Source of the DNA: Deltaproteobacteria bacterium | GTDB lineage: Bacteria > Myxococcota_A > Polyangia > JAAYKL01 | Reading direction: 5' to 3' | NCBI GenBank assembly: GCA_016935665.1 | Contig: JAFGQN010000064.1 | Coordinates: 80,297-144,296, forward strand | Length of the DNA: 64,000 nucleotides | Part shown: one piece after another, positions 60,212 through 64,000 of the stretch | Position numbering within the stretch: the stretch's first letter is position 1 | How the letters are laid out: every line of letters starts with the position of its first letter | Notes under the pieces: model-generated | Told to the model about the DNA's origin: nothing | Seen by the model: the letters and a program-made list of their open reading frames with translations, nothing else | The model's database searches: none | Translations under genes and position numbers: made by a program

Positions 60212-61591
60212 ATGCAATGGAAATTATGCTTGTTACACGGCACTTGTCAGTTAAAAACAACCGCAATTCGGTGCGCCTCTCTGCTAATGGTAATTGGGTG
60301 CACTGGCGTTGTCGGTAGCAGTTGTACTGACAACTGCAATAGCGAATATAATGTCAAAGAAAAAATAGCAACGTCAGATATTGTAGGTGGCACAGTATCA
60401 GACATCACAAAATATCCATGGATGATGTCTCTATATGACGACGAGCGGTTTGTTTGTGGAGGTACACTGACTGAACCGTCGTGGGTTCTTACTGCTGCGC
60501 ACTGCGTTCAGACATTTCTTGATGAAAATACGTTATCTTCACTGTCTGTCAGGTTAAATGTACAGAATATTAACGATACAGAAGATACAGCACCATTTTT
60601 GAAAGTAAAACAGATCATTGTGCATGCTTACTCTCAGGCTCATGATATTGCGTTGATAGAATTGGACCAGACAGTCACAAACGCCACACCATTACCTCGT
60701 GCGACGGCAGATACTCTGGCGGACGGACTGGACGGTGAAGTCGCCACTGTTATTGGTTACGGCGAAACACAAAGCGATTACGGTGATGCCAGAGGAACGC
60801 TTCAACAGGTTATTCTGCCTCTGGTCGAATCTAATCTGTGTCCCACGTTGACCCCTGCGATACCGGAACATTTGATTTGTGCAGGTGTCGTCGAAGGTGG
60901 CAAAGACGCCTGTCAAGGTGACAGCGGCAGTCCCCTGATTTACAACGCCAACGATGAACCGATGCAAATCGGGATAGTCAGTTACGGTGACGAATGTGCC
61001 AAACCAGACCACTACGGTGCGTATGTTAAAGTATCCGAATACAACGATTGGATTGACGATTGCGTTGCCATGAAATCCACTTGTCAACGTCGTCCTCCAT
61101 GCTGGGATCAAAATACAGATTTTGTGTGTAACGTAAATGAAGATATTCAGTTCGATGGCCGATGTAATTCAAGGGACTGCCTTTTGGGTATTCCAGGCGG
61201 CATCCGAAATTATTTTGAGTTTGAATCATCAGATTCGTGTCCTTTGGGTGGCAATATGCTAACCAGCGGCTATGACGACAACGGGAATTCAACACTCGAA
61301 GACGAAGAGATTGTTTACTCACGCGTTGTTTGCGACAGTTTTAAACCTTTAATAGTTGAGACCAATACAAATATCTATAACGGCGCATGCGAAACTGAAT
61401 ATGCAATTGAGTACAAAAAGGGCATAGATGACGATGGAACAGGAACGCTTTGCGAAGATGAGACGATAATTGTGCAAACCGTATGCCATGAAAAGATTTC
61501 CCATGATAATGTGGCCTGTAGTTTGTTACTCTCTTCTTCAGGAGAAAAATCCCTTAGTATCTGGACGCTGCTCATATTTTTATTGATTTAA
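60212..61591 (+). CDS. Trypsin-family (S1) serine protease with DUF7151-like C-terminus
   Basis: 459 residues. Signal with lipobox-like LMVIGCTGVVG, activation site DIVGGTVSDI, His in VLTAAHCVQ, Asp in HDIALIELDQ, Ser in CQGDSGSPLIY: a full catalytic triad. The C-terminal about 150 residues have paired-Cys modules with DDNGNSTLEDEEI (calcium-loop-like, DUF7151 type) and KGIDDDGTGTLCEDETI. A final hydrophobic segment (SIWTLLIFLLI) may anchor the protein. Secreted, likely zymogen-activated at IVGG. Confidence 0.88.
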   Translation: MQWKLCLLHGTCQLKTTAIRCASLLMVIGCTGVVGSSCTDNCNSEYNVKEKIATSDIVGGTVSDITKYPWMMSLYDDERFVCGGTLTEPSWVLTAAHCVQTFLDENTLSSLSVRLNVQNINDTEDTAPFLKVKQIIVHAYSQAHDIALIELDQTVTNATPLPRATADTLADGLDGEVATVIGYGETQSDYGDARGTLQQVILPLVESNLCPTLTPAIPEHLICAGVVEGGKDACQGDSGSPLIYNANDEPMQIGIVSYGDECAKPDHYGAYVKVSEYNDWIDDCVAMKSTCQRRPPCWDQNTDFVCNVNEDIQFDGRCNSRDCLLGIPGGIRNYFEFESSDSCPLGGNMLTSGYDDNGNSTLEDEEIVYSRVVCDSFKPLIVETNTNIYNGACETEYAIEYKKGIDDDGTGTLCEDETIIVQTVCHEKISHDNVACSLLLSSSGEKSLSIWTLLIFLLI

Positions 61592-61846
61592 TGACCATTT
61601 AAAATTCGGATTGAACAACGGGGTTAATTACTTTTATCCACCGTATACAACGTTGAGCGCCGATAGTTGAATTTCCAGGTAACGGGCGAGAAATACCAAT
61701 TCTTATTTCTATCTGAAAATTCTGGTTTACAAATACACACTCTACCGTCTGTTTGGTTGCAAAAGGAAAAAGCACTTTTGTTTTTCCCTTTCAATTGTAG
61801 CTACAAGGAAAATTTAATTTTAAACCAAATTACAGGAGAGACCTTC

Positions 61847-62503
61847 ATGTTAAAAAAAATCATGTTTTCATTGATTTGTATTACTTTTTTTGGATGCGAA
61901 GACAGCGGTTCCGATTCGAAGCTCAATTCCATTGAGCAAACGAATGAGAGTGAAGAAATTGCGTCAACCGATGCAGGATATGTGTCACCAATGTTGTTAA
62001 GCATCAACGCTTCAGACGAAACTGCGCAGGAAACGGGTATTGTAGGTTGGGAATTGGCTTTACCGGAATTTCAGGGCGATTCAATGACAGCTATTGGCTT
62101 AAATAAAAATAGAGAGATTGAGTTGCGTTTTGAATTATCTGTCACGCCTTCTGTTGTAGTGGAAGATATTGAAATGTTCGTTGATATTGAAAGTAAAACA
62201 GGAAAATGGCAAATTGACAACGGGGATCTTACCGGAACCAATTCCCAGATTGACGAGCATACGTCACGTCTATTGAGTTATGCACATATGGACATGACAT
62301 CATATCAATACTCTTTGGAGGACACCGTACAAGTTGGCGCTTGTCTAAATTGTGCGATTGCCGGTGTCGGTTGTGTTGGCATAATGGCAACATGTATTGC
62401 CTCCGGCTGTGGCGGTGTGGTGGCTTGCGGTGCGTGTGCTGCAGGCGTCCTTTCTTCCTGCGGTTTTGCTGGAACCAACTGCTACCGTTGCGTAATATCT
62501 TAG
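61847..62503 (+). CDS. Lipoprotein with halocin-C8-like Cys-rich C-terminal domain
   Basis: 218 residues. Lipobox CITFFGCEDS, an acidic middle part of about 130 residues, then a C-terminal domain of about 55 residues that is hydrophobic and contains ten Cys (VGACLNCAIAGVGCVG, then CGGVVACGACAAGVLSSCGF). The Cys/Gly/Ala pattern resembles halocin C8 and related bacteriocins, whose mature peptide is the C-terminal part of a longer precursor. It is flanked by two trypsin-like proteases on the same strand. ATG 61847 has an AGGAGAG site; the frame is open from 61667. Confidence 0.6.
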   Translation: MLKKIMFSLICITFFGCEDSGSDSKLNSIEQTNESEEIASTDAGYVSPMLLSINASDETAQETGIVGWELALPEFQGDSMTAIGLNKNREIELRFELSVTPSVVVEDIEMFVDIESKTGKWQIDNGDLTGTNSQIDEHTSRLLSYAHMDMTSYQYSLEDTVQVGACLNCAIAGVGCVGIMATCIASGCGGVVACGACAAGVLSSCGFAGTNCYRCVIS

Positions 62504-62680
62504 GTCAAAATATTACCACGCAATTTCTGAAAATAATGCAGTCAACTTCGTCAGCTTCCCATGTATAAAAAAGGTACAGACATAAAAGTTGATTTTAACA
62601 AGCGTTTGTTCTCTTAACCATTCCTGATTCACCCAAAGCGGTTTTACTCCGTCGCTTTTGGCAACAACAGGAGATATTGA

Positions 62681-63934
62681 GTGAAAGTAAAATCAATACT
62701 GTTAAATTACAGATTTCGTTTCCCCAATTCCTTATGGCGTACAGTATCAGCCGTTATGGTCGCACTGTCTTTGTTCAGCGTCTCATTGATATCGTTATGC
62801 CAGGTTCAATGTAAATTGGATTTTAGTCCGCGCCAACTCATCGATGGTGAAATTGACATTTTTCATGAGTCGATAGTTGCGCTGTACAATGACAGTTTTG
62901 TTTGCTCGGGGATATTGATTGATAGAAATATTGTTGTTACTGCTGCGCATTGTATTTTAGATACGTCGCTAAAATATGCGGGGATTAAACTTAAAGATAC
63001 GAATGAGGAAATTTTTTTTGAAGTATTGTACGCAATGCCTCATCAAGACTATCTTGGTGCGTTGTACAATGATATCGGCATATTGATAATCGAAAAGTTT
63101 ACCGACGCAGAGCCCGTTTTTATTGATTTTTCAATGGCAGGTTCGAATCTTAAAAAAGGCGACTCCGTTACACTGATTGGTTGGGGGCAAACAAATGATT
63201 TAGCTGAACAAAGCGTCCGACGATTTGGAACAGGGAAAATAGAAGAGTTAAATGAATTCGGGATTACAATTTCGCCTGACCCATCTGTTGCTTGCTTTGG
63301 CGATTCCGGGGGAGCAGTATTTGTAGACTCCGGTGGCAAAGAGTATCTATATGGCATTATCATAAGTGCAGATCCTGGTTGCCAGGAGAAAAACACGGCA
63401 CTCAGTATATTTTCTTACATGGATGATTTCATCGATCCATTTTTAGAGGAATTCTCAAGTCGGGAAATACCAGTTGGCCAAAGATGTTATCAGGATTCAA
63501 ACTGTTTGTCTCAGCATTGTTTATTTGACAGCGACGGACTACCAATATGTACTCGCAATTGCAGCAGTGAAAATGACTGTCCGGCAGGGACAACATGCAA
63601 GCAAGGATATGGCGATTCCAGCACTGTATGCATTCCTGAAGATGGTATTCCTGGAACAATCGGTGGGTCATGCGAAACAAACGACGACTGCCGAAGCCAT
63701 CGATGTATCCGGTTTCCGAAAGACGGTGATAAAATTTGTTCAACACCCTGCACTGTCTTCAACGAGCTGCAAGTATGTCCGGATTTATTTGAGTGTACGT
63801 ATGCGGATAACGCATCCGTCGTTTTTGCCTGTCACAACACATATGAAATAAATTCATCTGTTTATAACGATGGCTGTCAGCTTATACCGTTTCAAAGTAA
63901 TTCTGTCTCAATCTTCGAACTCTTACTCAAATAA
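62681..63934 (+). CDS. Trypsin-family (S1) serine protease with Cys-rich C-terminus
   Basis: 417 residues. Signal-like segment AVMVALSLFSVSLISLC, then VVTAAHCILD (His), NDIGILIIEKF (Asp) and ACFGDSGGAVFVD (Ser), a complete triad. The usual IVGG activation site is changed (RQLIDGEIDI). The C-terminal part has two Cys-rich modules (RCYQDSNCLSQHCLF and CETNDDCRSHRCI) like those of secreted myxobacterial proteins. GTG start with CAGGAG upstream. Second protease of the cluster. Confidence 0.88.
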   Translation: MKVKSILLNYRFRFPNSLWRTVSAVMVALSLFSVSLISLCQVQCKLDFSPRQLIDGEIDIFHESIVALYNDSFVCSGILIDRNIVVTAAHCILDTSLKYAGIKLKDTNEEIFFEVLYAMPHQDYLGALYNDIGILIIEKFTDAEPVFIDFSMAGSNLKKGDSVTLIGWGQTNDLAEQSVRRFGTGKIEELNEFGITISPDPSVACFGDSGGAVFVDSGGKEYLYGIIISADPGCQEKNTALSIFSYMDDFIDPFLEEFSSREIPVGQRCYQDSNCLSQHCLFDSDGLPICTRNCSSENDCPAGTTCKQGYGDSSTVCIPEDGIPGTIGGSCETNDDCRSHRCIRFPKDGDKICSTPCTVFNELQVCPDLFECTYADNASVVFACHNTYEINSSVYNDGCQLIPFQSNSVSIFELLLK

Positions 63935-63968
63935 TTTTGTCACTTCATAAGTAACCTGGAGTGCTCAT

Positions 63969-64000
63969 TTTTTTTTTTTTTTTTTTTAAAATAAAAAAAA
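63969..64000. other. T/A homopolymer at window end
   Basis: A run of T residues followed by A-rich sequence. It looks like a low-complexity contig end rather than a biological signal. Confidence 0.6.

Noticed and set aside
63969..64000. Terminator of the last protease gene
   Set aside because: No stem before the T/A runs; looks like a contig-end artefact.

Overview
The window looks like the chromosome of a Gram-negative, Myxococcota/deltaproteobacteria-like organism of roughly 50% GC, with a more AT-rich right end. The reasons are a complete Tad (Flp pilus) locus with a secretin, a large set of lipoproteins whose lipobox is followed by long Ser/Thr-Asp linkers, two trypsin-family proteases with Cys-rich tails, DUF2079 membrane proteins and a hybrid histidine kinase. 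The genus cannot be named from the sequence. The last bases are a T/A homopolymer, probably a contig end.

Layout. 1-10962: Tad pilus operon (pilin end, TadE, CpaB, CpaC secretin, TadZ, TadA ATPase, TadB, TadC, TadD, small lipoprotein, TadG-like, prepilin peptidase). 10967-18010: beta-barrel protein, DUF2914 lipoprotein, MATE exporter, nitroreductase, FetA/FetB-like ABC pair, M19-like lipoprotein lacking metal ligands. 18392-25686 (mostly minus strand): beta-propeller glycosidase-like lipoprotein, Smr protein, nucleotide-transporter-like protein, hybrid histidine kinase (plus strand), DUF2079 protein. 26064-34241: TIG/Kelch lipoprotein, methyltransferase/TetR divergent pair with three operators, the three-gene homocysteine (aspartate semialdehyde sulfurtransferase) set, orphan sugar-binding lipoprotein.

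34526-39542 holds the most unusual locus. A LamG lipoprotein is followed directly by a compact pseudoknotted RNA element that resembles HEARO/omega RNA (the guide RNA of IscB). About 30 nt later comes a gene for a protein with an N-terminal PIN-like (Mut7-C/DUF5615-type) acidic triad and an unrecognised basic C-terminal part. A terminator-like hairpin closes the unit. No IscB, IsrB or TnpB is in the window, so this may be an omega-like RNA paired with a different putative nuclease. This is inference and rests on recalled RNA motifs plus visible covariation-style pairing.

39578-49492: degenerate PP2C-like membrane protein with seven RTS repeats, a polyene-oxidoreductase/ferredoxin-reductase fusion in an operon with a periplasmic START-like protein, an ECF sigma factor, methylmalonyl-CoA epimerase and a long-form GMP synthetase. 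49631-59305: DUF2059 lipoprotein, pterin dehydratase, second DUF2079 protein, vWA lipoprotein, choice-of-anchor-A lipoprotein with a (GCDT)n tail, a small gene graveyard (hotdog-dehydratase and IS200 fragments), and an operon of an ATC-hydrolase-like protein plus an NAD-binding protein. 60212-63934: two trypsin-like proteases flanking a small lipoprotein that ends in a halocin-C8-like Cys-rich domain.

Most genes around the Tad locus and the lipoproteins concern the cell envelope and surface. Degenerate enzymes (M19-like, PP2C-like) and transposon relics (IS200, possible IS110) show gene decay and past mobile element activity.
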